This document shows, one piece after another, positions 38,301 to 48,700 of a DNA stretch of 64,000 nucleotides (position 1 is the stretch's first letter; the number at the start of each line of letters is the position of its first letter). The stretch lies in assembly GCF_001640805.2 (NCBI RefSeq), contig NC_066853.1, forward strand, positions 27,978,378-28,042,377. Reading direction: 5' to 3'. The notes under the pieces are model-generated. The model was not told the origin of the DNA. It was given only the letters and a program-made list of their open reading frames with translations, and searched no databases. The DNA is from Lates calcarifer (lineage: Eukaryota > Chordata > Actinopteri > Centropomidae). The position numbers and the translations under genes are program-made.

Positions 38301-41300
38301 TGACTATTAGCATGTGGATGTGTTCAGACCAAGACTCTCATCAAACCTCTGAAGTTTGAGGCAGACTGGACAATGCATGTGAGTTACAACTTCTTCCTAT
38401 TAAAAGGTGAAATGTTGAAATTCACCATGCTGCCATGGCAAGGGTTTCCAATGAAGACTCAAAACCTTCACAATAAAGCAAATGCAACCAACCAATCCCT
38501 AACTATGACTGACCGAACTGTTAAATCTCCTGGATTTTCATGCTACTACCACACAACATGAACAAAGTGAGACAGTTGAGATATTATTCTTACCCTCAAG
38601 CTATGGCAAATTCTTCCCACTAGCCATTAGTCAGTTCTCATTACATTTGAGTGGTTGACAAGTTAAATCTGCAGTAGAAAAAAACTAGCCTCCTCCTGAA
38701 TTCCTTTACCTTCAAACACTAATAAACCGAAATGATAGTGAGAAAGCCTGTCCCTCAACGTTCGCTTGACATGTGCTGGAAAGCATGAAAATGGTTTCAT
38801 TATCAGCAATGCTAGTCTGGCAATATACTATACAAAGAGGGCATCTTTACCCAGGAAGTCATGGGAAGTGATGGCAACGTGAGTGGGGGCGGAGGAGGTG
38901 CATACAAGTTCGTCAAGTCCAGATCTTTAAACTTCTTTCCAATCAATGACAGGGCTTTGTCAACCTGCTGCTGTGTACCTGGGGAGACATAAAACAAGTT
39001 TTAGCTGCAGTCCATATCAAGTTTCTCAATGCTCAGATTTCTCTCTTCCATTACTTCCCTTCAAAAGTCATTAGGGAAAGTAGGGACCGAGTCTGCCTAA
39101 CTCACCTTCTATATGACAGATCTGGAACTCCTGTGTATAAGGCAGGGTGGAGATGTAGATCTTTGCACCAGAGTTCTGCTTGAGGAAACTCACAAATCTC
39201 CCCTGCTTCCCGATTAACCGCCCCACAAGATGCTGGTACAGGAAGACAGGCAGAAGAGATATTAACAGTTCATTTATTCAAAAGATGGAAAAGAAAGGAC
39301 GTGGTTGAGGCATTGCACAAATGCCTTGCCAACATTACCACAACATTTCTCAAAATACAGCAGTTTATGGAGCTATATTTACTTTCAGCGGGAGCACAAA
39401 GAGTGGACACAAAGCTACAGCTTAGCTCCCAACACAAAGACTTATCTTAAGATGTAATCCAACTGGTAGTAAACTACAAAGGAAAGTTGGACATAATTAG
39501 AGGGGAAGGAAGATCCTTAATAGGTGCTCTAGTCTGGGACCCCTCCTTCAAAATGTGGATTTTATCCATCTCCTCCCAATAGGGCCCAATAGATCCCTTT
39601 GTTTTTTTTGTGTTGTTCAGTGTCAGGTGAATAGAGGACAACTGATGGAAAGGGCAGGATGCAACTTCATTGTGTTAAAATGGTGTCTTTAAGTAATGAA
39701 AAGGGGGGAAAATAAAAACAAAGTTAAAAATAAATACAGGTCAATTATCTCCAAGAGACACACTTGTCTCAGCAAGAACAAGAAAATTTTAAAGTTAGGA
39801 TTTGAAAATATATTCTGTAGCTCATTTTGAGTGTGTTGTAAAAGAGGGGGTAGCTATCTCAACTGCAAATCCAACAAAAATTGAGATCCTAAATTAAATG
39901 TGTGAGGATGGAAGACTATATGGTCACCCTGATCAATGTACAGTTAGATCCATATATACTTGGACGCTGACACAAGTTTTGTTACTTTAGCTGTTTACCA
40001 AAACATATTCAAGATACAGGTATATATATATATATATATATATATCAATATGACCTTAAAGTGCAGACTCTCAGCTGTAATTTGAGGGTATTCACATCCA
40101 AATTGGAGGAAGGGTTCAGGAATTACAGCTCTTTAATATGCAACCGCCTCTTTTTCAAGGGACCAAAGGTAATTGGACAATTGACTCAAAAGCTATATCA
40201 TGGGCTGCATGGGCTATTCTCTTGTTAATCCATCATCACTTAAGCAGGTAAAAAGTCTGGAATTGATTCCAGGTGTGGCATTTGCATTTGGAAGCTGTTG
40301 CTGTGAACCCACAACATGCGGTCAAAGAAATTCTCAATGCAAGTGAAACAGACCATCCTTTGGCTGAAAAAAAGAAATCCATCAGCGAGACAGCAGAAAT
40401 GTTAGGAATGGCCAAATCAACAGTTTGGTACATTCTTAGAAAAAAAAAAAGAGCGCACTGGTGAGCTTGGAAACTCAAAAAACCCCTTCACAACATACAC
40501 CCAAGTGAAGAACACTCTCCAGGAAGTACGTGTATCAGTATCTAAGTCTACCATAAAGAGAAGACTTCATGAGGGTTCTACAGAGGGTTCACCACAAGGT
40601 GCAAACCATTAATCAGCCAGATGAATTCTGAAGTGTACAGGGATATATTTTCTGCTCAGATTAAGCCAAATGCCGCAATGTTGTTTGGACAGAGCTTCAT
40701 AGTACAGATGGACAATGACCCAAAACACTTGCTTTCACTTGCTAAAGACAAAACTTAAGGCAGAAAGACCCATAAACAAGCAACAACTAGGACAGCTTCA
40801 GTAAAGGCCCGGCAAAGCATCACAAAGCATTTGATGATGTCCATGGGTTCCAGACTTCAGGTACTCATTGCCTGCAAAGGATTCTCAACAAAGTATTAAA
40901 AATTAACATTTTACTTATGGTAATATTAATTAGTCCAATTACTTTTGAGCCCCTTAAATGAGGAGACGTTGTATAAAAATGGTTGCAATTCCTAAATGTT
41001 TCATAGGATATTTTTGTTCAACCCCTTTAATTAAACCTGGAAGTCTGCACTTCAATTGCATCTCAGTTGTTTCATTTCAAATCCAAGGTGGTGGCATGCA
41101 GAGCCCAAATCATGAATCATGATTGTAACACTGTCTAAATATTTCTGGGCTGTATATGCACCCCCAGATTGTGGAAAACATTTTTTAAGATTATCAATCT
41201 AGAATCAGAGGGGATACTAATACTCAGAGATTTCAACATTACATTGAATTATGAAGTACATGTGGCTTGCAATATAAATACTGTATTGTCAGAGCTGGGA

Positions 41301-44300
41301 ATGATGGACACCTGAAGGGAACTTCACCCACTTGAAAAGTATTATACCTACTTTCCATACTTTCCATTTTCCATAAACAAGAACAAGATCTTTCATGAAA
41401 ACAGAGGATATACAGTATGGGGCTAGAACAGTGATACTAAAACTAAAATTTGGCATTGAAAACAAAACCTGAACTGAAAAAGATTCCACAGTCCCAATGA
41501 GACACACATGTCACACTGGGCTCAAGCCTTGTGACTGCAGTGGGTCATCTAAGAGGTGGTAGTTGAGGCTCACTGTAACACCCCAGTATAGCCAGTACTG
41601 AAGGCAGACAAATCCAATCTAGTACATGACTCATAAGCATTAAATGACATAGTGTAAGACTGGCCAGCTGATGACAAACACTTGTCACTAATGTGCCACC
41701 TGAAGCTAAATTCTTTTTTAATGGTAATTTGTGTTCAGCCTTCTTTAGCATTCCATTGACTAAAGAATCCAAGCAGATATTTTCATTTACATAGAGTTTA
41801 ACAATACTGCTAAGGGTTCAGGAATTAGTAATTGGTAATTCCTAAAGCCATCTCCCTCAGAGCCTAAAATTAAGTCCTTACATGTTTCACTGGGCCCTGG
41901 AGCATTTCACACCTAGGCCTTCACTGTTGTTCTACCTGAATTAACCCACCTCTTAATTCCGTCATTATGATGTCACAGCTATAGAAACCATCAACAATAT
42001 ACAGAAACACAGTATAACAGAGTTTTGCATCACAGACCGGCATGTCATGTAGCCAGAATAAATTATTGCTATTACAAAAGCAATGCTATAAAAACTCAAT
42101 TAACACGGTCTCCAAACACTGCAGCCACAGCTAAGCCACACATATCAGTGGGAATGATATAGGGTAATAGGAAGCAATTATTAAAACATGTTGGTATGAG
42201 TTATTCTGGTCTGTTTTTTTTTTTACAAATAAATAAATAGAATCCACAAGTTGTAGTTTCAGCCTCTTCTGTCAAGACATCCTCTGGGAGACAACTAATC
42301 ATGCATACATCCCCGCACATTTACATCAAGATGGACCCTGATGAGATATGGTTTTACTTCTTGCATCCTGACTCACCTTTGGCACCTCAATCTCCCAGAT
42401 GATGAGCTCTGAGCTCAAGGAGGCAGCGTGGTTGCTCTGGCTTTCCCCAGCACCCATAGTGCAGCCACTATCCACTGAGTCCATACTATTGACATCAGAG
42501 CCTAGACAGACAGACAGACAAAAATAAATTTAATCATAGCCTATATTCATGTCAGCAACATTCACATTTACAGAAACATAAAGGTTTCTGGGTCCAGTTC
42601 TCATCCTGAACAATTTTTTGACAGCCCCAATTAACCACAATTAGCACTTTAGTTGAGAGAAATCAGGATGATGATGGAAAGGACAGTCCAGTGCTGATTC
42701 ACATCCCAAGTATTTAATATTACTGATAGCAAACTAGGTTTTTACATACACACCAATCTGAGTTGCAGTTTAGTCTATTAATGCATACAGCAACAGTTAG
42801 TTTTACCGCTTCACAGTAAAGCTTTCCATCTACCAACAATTGTTCTACAGACTACACATTTTTAAATATTGAGGAAGGATCTGTTAGTACTAATGATGGT
42901 TTGAGAAGATGTTTCAATACCCTCATCAAAGGATTAGGTTAAATGCACCTGTATCTGGAAGGTCCAACCCCAGGTTAACCAACTTCCAGGCAAACACTAT
43001 ATGACACTGCAACATGGTTGTGCTGATATAAATGACACTCAGCTCAAGCTCTATTATTTTTGGGCTGTTTCATGGTCTCACTACTTCTTCAAACAGAATT
43101 TAACAAGCAAAAGTGGCTTTGTCAAATCTTGAGTTACCTTCTTCTGTTGACTGCAAAAAGGTTAGAACCCACAAACTGCTGCTTGCTCTATTCATTTGGC
43201 TACATTCATGTGTTTGCATTTTTGTTTTAGGGGAGAACCCTTTTGTCTTTGGCCCTTTTTATTATCATTTTTTGTCTGCCATTTTGGCTTGAATTGCTGT
43301 GAGCTGGAATGAAACATGAGCCACTTGGCCAGATGGTGGTGCTGTAATTAGAACACAAAAACATGCTTTTAGGAAAGGTCACAACCCTTGTATTGTAATG
43401 TCAGGTGGCACACATCCAGCTCAACATGCTCTGCAAAAAAGCCTCTTGGACCATAACAGTCCACCATGACGGATTTTTTGCTTATTTGTATAATGCGAAA
43501 ATGTGGATTTTGACTTATCCACACTAAATTTGTTATACAGCCTTGGGAAATGGAGATACACACTTCTAATATAAATAAGCAAGATCAGTTGAAAAACATG
43601 ACTGCTACCAGCAGAAATGTCTGTAAAAGATAGGGCAAAACGAATATGGGCTGTAACTCATTAACCATTTGTTATTAATACTGGTACATTTCTTCAATCC
43701 ATGACTGACAAAATAAACAGACTGATGTCTCACCTCCAGACTGGTCTGTCTCCAGCTCACATGCCCCATGAGCTCCATTCCTCAGGCCTATTCCATTGAG
43801 CCTCTTTATCTCACATACAGCATCCACTGAGTTTTCTTCAGTTGCAGCCAAAACCATTGCCTCTGAGGCAGACTCAACTAGTGACTGAGGCTGTGCAGCT
43901 CCTCTTGCTGACAAGTCTGTAATTTGGATCACATCCCTTTGGTTGTTAAACATGCTGTTCTGGAGGTCCTCGCTGCTGATGCCATCCTCAGAGTGGCATG
44001 TGCTGCAGGCTGAGTCCTCAGCAAGCAAAGCCACTTCATCAACTTTCAGTTTCATGTTAAGCAGAGGAATACTTTGTGCTGCTTCGTGTGATGTTGTTGG
44101 CCAATGGCCTCTCTGTGCATTGTGTGTCTGACAAACTCTATGACTGACCTCAGCAGCCTCCCATACTGGAGCTGAGGAACATCCATTAGGCATCCCTTCC
44201 CATTCTTTCTCTGTTGCCTCTGGAGACTCAGAGCTTATCTGAGAAGAGCTTGTCAGTAGATGGTGGTGCTGCTGTGCCGCTGTGAATGTCTCCTGTTGGG

Positions 44301-45324
44301 AGCACAATCTGCTGCTAGCCGGGGGCGTGCTGCTGCTGCAGCTGGGCTGACTGTTATCTGTGATTTGGGACCTGGTGACACCTAAGACCTCCTGTGTGGC
44401 TGCCGAGATGACCTCGCATATGAGTCCAGCTGCCAGAAGCTCCAGATCCTGCTCCTTTCCACTGCTATTGTGTATCTGCATGTCCCCTGGGGTAACGGAG
44501 TTGGTGAGAGAGCCTTGGACCATGGTCAAGGCTGTGGAGGTCAGGGCCAGAGTGGTAGGTGTGCTCGTTAGAATGTGTTGGTGGAAATCCTGCACTGTAG
44601 GGGGTGTCTCAAGAGAGTCAGATTCTGATGGGTTCACGCTCTGCAATTTAGCTGGAGTGACTGCGCAAACAATAATCTTATCTTGTGTATTAATTGTACT
44701 GTTGTGCTTTGCAACTTCTCCCTCTGGCTCAGGCCTCTCTGCATCAGAGAGGTAGTCTTTGTTAGAGTGACAGGGCAAGATAACCTCCTCTGAGGCCTCT
44801 GGTGCAGAGGCTGAATCTTTGATCTGGTGTTTCTCTAGCTCTCTTCCTAAAGCAAGTGATGAGCTTTTTTCTGTGTCATTCTGGTGTTTCAATGACACCT
44901 GCGGGCTGTCTTCTTCGCCAGGTGATGGAAGGGTCACGACCAATGGTTTAAGGAGTTCCTCTGTTCTTGTTCTGCCAAGGTGAGGGGAAGCTTCTTCAGA
45001 AGTTGGTTTCAGTGAAGGCGAGGCTTCACTGCCCTGAACATGTATATGTGAATTATTTTCATGTTCTGTTCTCTGGTTAGTGACCTTTGGAGGTCTGTGG
45101 GTGGGGCATTCTGTGTCATTTGTGGAGGATACAGTGCCTTTTTCAACCAAGCCATTGCTACCCTCTGCTGGAGATGTTTTAAGGCCCATGGCAGTTTGAG
45201 CCCCGTCTGGGCTGTCATGACTGATGAGCCGCTCTCTCTTCCGTGAGATGTACCACCACCAGCCAATAAGTGCAAGAACTCCAGGCAGTGTGTACGGTAC
45301 AAAAGAGCGAAACCTCAGTGGCAT
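26268..45324 (-). CDS. akap1: AKAP1, A-kinase anchoring protein 1 (complete, 10 coding exons)
   Basis: AKAP1 tethers protein kinase A, and through its KH and Tudor domains RNA and partner proteins, to the mitochondrial outer membrane. Joining 43734-45324, 42377-42501, 39106-39232, 38851-38978, 37891-38068, 30563-30713, 28467-28534, 27255-27328, 27118-27183 and 26268-26330 gives 2,571 nt, 856 residues plus stop. Every junction is GT-AG and keeps frame. Human AKAP1 has about 900 residues. Visible parts are an N-terminal membrane anchor (residues 8-26, with GWWW then RKRER), a PKA RII-binding amphipathic helix (about 293-316), a KH domain (about 563-640, GKQG loop) and a Tudor domain (about 660-835). 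The start is the first ATG in exon 1 (GGAAATGC context), 25 nt after a splice acceptor at 45,350. Fish may have paralogues (akap1a/b). I cannot tell which this is. Confidence 0.95.
27118..27183 (-). CDS. akap1: AKAP1 coding exon 9
   Basis: Encodes [16 protein letters not shown], the conserved late segment of AKAP1. Acceptor CTATAG|GTATCA, donor TGAG|GTATGA. Twenty-two codons in phase 0. Confidence 0.9.
27255..27328 (-). CDS. akap1: AKAP1 coding exon 8
   Basis: Encodes [20 protein letters not shown], matching the FSPEA segment of AKAP1. Acceptor TTCATCAG|GAGAGG, donor ACAG|GTAAGA. Phase 1 to 0. Confidence 0.92.
27570..28428 (-). mobile_element. Internally deleted Tc1-like element in an AKAP1 intron
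   Basis: The ends share CAAATTAATAGCAGT / CAAAATAATAGCAGT, with the right terminus CACAACTG at 28,421-28,428. On the minus strand a transposase start reads [20 protein letters not shown] (from about 28,101). A later piece, [15 protein letters not shown], lies near 27,850-27,890. The middle of the DDE domain is missing. It sits between AKAP1 exons 7 and 8, in the same orientation as the gene. Confidence 0.8.
28467..28534 (-). CDS. akap1: AKAP1 coding exon 7
   Basis: A 68-nt exon encoding [17 protein letters not shown]. Acceptor TTTTTCAG|GTCTG, donor CCAG|GTACAA. The end of a Tc1-like insertion lies only about 39 bp downstream, in the following intron. Confidence 0.9.
30563..30713 (-). CDS. 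akap1: AKAP1 coding exon 6 (Tudor core)
   Basis: Encodes [20 protein letters not shown], then [19 protein letters not shown], the canonical Tudor barrel with its aromatic VDYGGY motif. Acceptor TTCCAG|TTGG, donor ATAAG|GTGAGT. Phase 1 to 2. Confidence 0.95.
30897..31055 (+). repeat. Abundant teleost SINE/LINE-tail repeat with (GGAT)n end
   Basis: Contains CCTGTGATGGACTGGTGATC, GGTGTACCCCGCCTCTTGCC, CAATGACAGTTGGGATAGGT and a terminal GATAATGGATGGATGG. Similar to 19,495-19,676. It lies in the large AKAP1 intron. Confidence 0.75.
31158..32234 (+). pseudogene. DIRS gag-like gene, broken
   Basis: A cysteine-bearing N-terminal piece ([15 protein letters not shown], then [16 protein letters not shown], 31,170-31,270) and a long second piece (31,701-32,234) joined by frame changes and a stop near 31,666. 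The second piece contains [20 protein letters not shown] and [17 protein letters not shown], close to gag segments of fish DIRS elements. Gag would coat the element RNA. It is not a host gene. Confidence 0.7.
32860..33125 (+). pseudogene. DIRS reverse transcriptase, internally deleted
   Basis: Readable pieces are [11 protein letters not shown] (about 32,850-32,882), [20 protein letters not shown] (about 32,917-32,976) and, in another frame, [19 protein letters not shown] then [10 protein letters not shown] (about 33,000-33,090). The catalytic centre between the second and third pieces is shortened to almost nothing. A pentanucleotide array interrupts the first. Confidence 0.75.
32880..32914. 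repeat. (AGCTC)n pentanucleotide array
   Basis: About six to seven units of AGCTC with one AGCCC variant. It sits exactly where the RT coding text of the DIRS remnant would continue after the PKK motif. Confidence 0.85.
33180..33470 (+). pseudogene. DIRS RNase H region
   Basis: One frame reads [37 protein letters not shown] and further on [20 protein letters not shown] followed by WGATMLG. This matches the RNase H portion that follows RT in DIRS polyproteins, including the TTDAS..GWG block. A stop follows and a 38-bp duplication lies just downstream. Confidence 0.75.
33480..33555. repeat. 38-bp tandem duplication (two units)
   Basis: Two adjacent copies of a 38-bp unit starting TGAATGCTGCAGGTCTGCCT, differing at one base (CATTGACACC versus CACTGACACC). 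It lies within the DIRS remnant, between the RNase H and recombinase regions. Confidence 0.95.
33650..33935 (+). pseudogene. DIRS tyrosine recombinase, C-terminal part
   Basis: Pieces read [30 protein letters not shown] and, after a frame change, [20 protein letters not shown], then [19 protein letters not shown], which carries the predicted nucleophilic tyrosine. The HSTR (HxxR) box expected just before GMAT is not present: the text runs from SPP directly to RGMAT. The enzyme would be inactive. Confidence 0.75.
34021..34280. repeat. Inverted arms at the DIRS 3' end
   Basis: The arm at 34,021-34,067 (AACGTAATCCCTGGTTCTTT, then GATAACAGAGTGAGGTGTTT) pairs with the arm at 34,234-34,280 read in reverse complement (AATGTAATCCCCAAGTCTTT, then GATAACAGTGAGGTATTTC). 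About 165 bp separate them. DIRS termini are built from such inverted and split repeats. Confidence 0.8.
34290..35790. other. AKAP1 intron sequence without identified elements
   Basis: No coding or mobile features are recognised other than the palindromes at 35,040-35,094. Confidence 0.5.
35040..35094. repeat. Two adjacent perfect palindromes
   Basis: 35,040-35,058 is GTACAATGC-T-GCATTGTAC (9-bp arms, one central base). 35,060-35,094 has 17-bp arms (AATGTATAAAGCAGCAT and its exact reverse complement) around one central A. Both would form tight hairpins or cruciforms. Confidence 0.95.
35820..36720. repeat. Interspersed repeat with GTGCCACCTAGTGG-type ends, interrupted
   Basis: GTGCCACCTAGTGGTTGG at about 35,831 and GTGCCACCTGTTGGTGG at about 36,653 resemble a common fish repeat motif. 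The interval between them is split by the pogo-type element at 36,052-36,633. Confidence 0.4.
36052..36633 (+). mobile_element. Pogo-type (Tc1/mariner superfamily) non-autonomous element
   Basis: The ends are inverted: CCGTATTTTTTGGGCTATAA on the left, and on the right CCGTATTTTTCGGGCTATAA in reverse complement. Both are flanked by TA (36,050-36,051 and 36,634-36,635), the duplication made by this superfamily. The interior carries the DNA-binding part of a transposase. [20 protein letters not shown] and [17 protein letters not shown] (36,358-36,510) resemble the CENP-B/BrkDBD-type helix-turn-helix used by pogo elements. The catalytic domain is deleted. Confidence 0.85.
37891..38068 (-). CDS. 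akap1: AKAP1 coding exon 5 (start of extended Tudor domain)
   Basis: Encodes [20 protein letters not shown], then [19 protein letters not shown]. This is the N-terminal half of the extended Tudor region. Acceptor TTTCCAG|CTTCTG, donor GAAG|GTAACC. A 7.2-kb intron that contains the DIRS and pogo elements follows. Confidence 0.94.
38851..38978 (-). CDS. akap1: AKAP1 coding exon 4 (end of KH domain)
   Basis: Encodes [19 protein letters not shown], the final KH helix, then [19 protein letters not shown], a proline-rich linker conserved in AKAP1. Acceptor TCCCCAG|GTAC, donor CTGG|GTAAAG. Confidence 0.93.
39106..39232 (-). CDS. akap1: AKAP1 coding exon 3 (KH domain core)
   Basis: Encodes [19 protein letters not shown] and then SGAKIYIS, including the GxxG RNA-binding loop (GKQG) of the KH fold. 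Acceptor TACCAG at 39,233-39,238, donor GAAG|GTGAG. Phase 0 to 1. Confidence 0.93.
39740..39940 (+). mobile_element. L1-type LINE ORF2 endonuclease fragment, left part
   Basis: One frame reads [17 protein letters not shown] (about 39,749-39,800), and just before 39,940 VTLINV. These are the early blocks of the L1 apurinic endonuclease. The reading continues at 41,155 after a transposon insertion. Confidence 0.75.
39941..41152 (+). mobile_element. Tc1-like element inserted in an L1 fragment
   Basis: The ends are inverted and start CAG (left CAGTTAGATCC...ACTTGGAC, right in reverse complement CAGCCCAGAAATATTTAGAC). TA flanks both sides (39,939-39,940 and 41,153-41,154). Broken transposase text is visible on the plus strand: [20 protein letters not shown] (helix-turn-helix, about 40,380-40,440) and [18 protein letters not shown] (catalytic aspartate block, about 40,676-40,730). 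It has an internal (TA)n run at 40,020-40,046 and many stops. It lies in the AKAP1 intron between exons 2 and 3. Confidence 0.85.
41155..41360 (+). mobile_element. L1-type LINE ORF2 endonuclease fragment, right part
   Basis: Continues the L1 frame with [10 protein letters not shown] (from about 41,155), [11 protein letters not shown] (the GDFN catalytic block, here RDFN) and LGMMDT followed by [13 protein letters not shown] (about 41,290-41,350). This matches the second half of the L1 endonuclease domain. No RT domain follows, so the copy is truncated on its 3' side as well. Confidence 0.75.
41361..42370. other. AKAP1 intron sequence without identified elements
   Basis: Short unsupported frames only. 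Confidence 0.5.
42377..42501 (-). CDS. akap1: AKAP1 coding exon 2
   Basis: Acceptor GTCTAG|GCTCTG, donor AAAG|GTGAGT. Encodes [11 protein letters not shown] and then [11 protein letters not shown], the start of the KH domain. Enters in phase 1 and leaves in phase 0. Confidence 0.92.
43734..45324 (-). CDS. akap1: AKAP1 coding exon 1 (residues 1-530)
   Basis: Large first coding exon. It holds the hydrophobic mitochondrial anchor followed by RKRER, a long disordered Ser/Thr/Glu-rich region, and the RII-binding helix with [20 protein letters not shown]. Donor GGAG|GTGAGA at 43,733. The open frame continues past the donor to 43,675, but the continuation is intronic. The exon extends 5' as UTR to 45,349, where an acceptor TTTCAG is found. 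Confidence 0.95.
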
Positions 45325-45349
45325 TTCCTCTGGACACTAGCAGCTACAC

Positions 45350-45659
45350 CTGAAAGTTAAAAGACACAGATTTGTATTAGTTGAGGGACATCTCACACTG
45401 CATACAATTTTGAGCAAATCTCAAAACTGGCTGGATCTGCCTGTTGACTGTACACTGATTTATGGATTTAATTTTAATCTTTAATAGTATATGTACTCGG
45501 AAATTTGCTCAACCCAGTGTCACCCCATGAAAGATTAAACATCACTTCTATATTAACCACTTCTGCTGCAATCTTCTTAAAAATATAACTCCAAAGCATA
45601 CCATTCACCAACTTTGAAATTTTATTGCTGAGGACACACTCAGAGAAAGAAGAGAAATG

Positions 45660-45700
<41 letters not shown>

Positions 45701-48700
45701 GGCACCAGCAGTTACCCTGGACTTTTGACCTCTATGGCTGCTAGGAGTGCCACCTGTTCTACGTAATCAAATGCTGGCCCTTTAAGGGCTAGCAACGGAC
45801 TTCTGGGATATACTTTCAACATTAGTAACTACAGAAAGAGCTGACTTATAGGAATTTGCTGTGCTAAAGCAAGAAAATAAAAGACTGAGTTACTGTGAGT
45901 TTAGAATATCAAACCATATTCACCAAGCTAAATTCATATAAAGTAACCCCATTTGGAAAGCTCCATAACTTTCATGGTTTATCTTCATGGTTATCTTGCA
46001 TCTGAAATACATGTCTGAAAACACCACAGTATGCCATGAATTAAACTGATCAGTAGAGACTCTCTTCTTCGAATGGCAGCATTTTGGCTAAAGGATGCAA
46101 ACACGTGAATGTACTGAGGTCGTGGCCCTTGTCTTGAATAATAAATAACCACGAAGACTCATTCCCAATGAGGTGAGAAAGACTACACCATTATACACAT
46201 CAGGGTGATGTGCTGATGATTCAATTGTTATGTACAAGTGCATAAAATTGGTAGACAACTACAAGTGGATAAAATTACCAACCAACTTTCAATTTCTTGG
46301 AAACACCCCCCCCCCCAACTATCTTTTTCAAAATGTAACCTTGTAAAGATTTTTGATATTTGGCATTTGTACATTTAAAAGTTTGTGCAGAAGCTGTGCA
46401 TAAGAAGAGTTCAAGAAAAGAGCTTCTTGAGTGTAATATAAATTTGTATGATATTTAATTGAGCATATATTCTGGGTTTGCTGTTAAACACAAAACTGTT
46501 TCTGAAACCGCTTAAACTGAGTCATTGTATCGGTTCCATTACATTGTACATTCCATGTGCAAGAATTATCAATGTGAGAAAACTAATCAAATGACATGTA
46601 CCCACTGTGTGCCAGACTATTTAAACTGCCCCCTTTTCAACTTAATAAAGACAACACAAGGTGATAGTGTCAGCTTGCGCCTTATAGGGAAGCCTTCAAG
46701 GATCCGTGGGGAAAGGAAGAAAACAGCATTAATGCAATGCCAAAATGTTGTGCAAAATATTGATATTACATATTTTTCATACTGAAATTGCAATAATTTG
46801 TGCTCATTTCCTTCAGGAATTGTTGGCACTTGGAAACTATGCAATGCATCAAGACAGGTGTTAATAAAACAGGGGTTTGCAACTATGTGCTGTCAGTCTC
46901 ACAACAAGTCAACTGGTGGAAACTAGACACATTCAATAGAAGCATTGAGGATGTGTGTCATGTAGTTTTGGTTATTTGTTGTATCATACAGGTTGCTATT
47001 AGATGTCAGGTCAAGGTTAGGGTTGGGGGAAAAATTCACTGCCATTACTGAATGGCTATAGGCAGCAATGCAGATATAATGGGCAAGCAACAATCATGAT
47101 ACATCAACATGCAGTTTACTATTGTATCAAGTGCTGTATCTCCTTTTAGAGCTTCATATTTGATCAGTACTAGGTTATCAGTAAAAATACCTGCAACATA
47201 CATGCTTTACCTCAAAGAAAGTATAATTTAACAATTGACCTGGGCTATTTTTACAACCGCAACACTGTTCAGTTAAAGTCACTAATCACAAATCAAAAAA
47301 TTAAGTAAATTATTTGAATCAAATTTAAATTGTCCTTAAATTGACACTCTGCCTTTCATTATTCAACAGCTTTCCAAACTAAATTCAAAGTGAAAAGCAA
47401 CGTAATTCTAAACAATGGACAGGCTTTATGCATGTATGCTTGAAAAACAGCCCAACCAACACATTTGAAAGGGCTGTAGCCTACAAATGTCTATATCAAG
47501 GAGAAAAAGGGACTGTCCCTCAGCTCCAAGAAATACAACCATATCTATGTGATCAAGTGTGAGAAGTATATGCACTATATTCACTGTAATTCCTAGATAA
47601 TAATAAGTCAGCAGTACAGTATTGCAAAGGACAATATGACAGGAATGACTTAAGGAGAAGCATCCTCAATAATCTGGTGAGATGAGCTAAAGTCTTAAAG
47701 ACTGGTAGAACTCAAAACCTCCAACACATCATTAATCCTGCCATTCCTACCAAATGAAAACCCATTTCCACCACAGCTTTCTACAACATACAACCCCAGA
47801 TTTAGTGAAAGTTATTTCTGTGAGGATATTAAAATGACTGCAATAATTGAAGCTTTCACTTGTAATATTCAATGCACAACACAATTCAATATCAAATCAG
47901 CAACTGAAATGTTTCCATATGGGTACTGAAACCAAAACAGAAAATGGTACTGATGAGCCTACATGCCTATGAAATGGTGGCCCACACTCCATTCACCTTG
48001 GACAAGGTTAACACACAAGTTACTAGCAGTCAAACAAATCCAGATCACTCCTTACAGGACAGACTGGTATTTCGTTGTGCTTTTCTTGACCTTCAAGTCA
48101 AGATTTAGACTCTGACCTTGGCGAATCAGATAGGAGTGGTCAGGCTGTGTTTACATGTTAGAAACCTTATAACATGCTGAGTTCAGGCAATCTGAGCAGC
48201 TTGTACAATGAATACTGCCTTAGTGTACCATTCATACAAGCAATACCTTATCACTCAAAATTAAGGACATACTTTTACTTACACAATTTCCATCAGTCCC
48301 AGTGCTTCCCTATACAATTTGTAATTTAATTTCCCTGTATTTATCAGTATGGTGTTAACCAGAAACCAAATTCTCAAGGGTGAGACTGTATAATCATTAA
48401 CACCAAAGAGAATTGACAGTATGCCCAATTGTAGGGTGGCCCTTGGTAAAATTTCATTAGAAACTTTATGAGGTCTGTGTCTGTTGATAACTCATCAGTA
48501 CTCTGTGTATTTTAGAATGCAGTCTGTCCAAAAGAGAGGACAAAATGGTGTAGTGGCCTCACAGCACTCCCAACAGTCTAGTTTCATTTAAAAAACATTA
48601 ATGTTAGCTACGACAACTGGCTAATCCTTCAGTTCATCTGACAGAGAACTAAAGCCCGACAAAGATCTTCTTGGCATTTACAACCCCATGATGAGAAATT

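Noticed and set aside
43943..44755. Plus-strand frames opposite AKAP1 exon 1
   Set aside because: They overlap a well-supported coding exon on the other strand, have odd composition and show no known domain.
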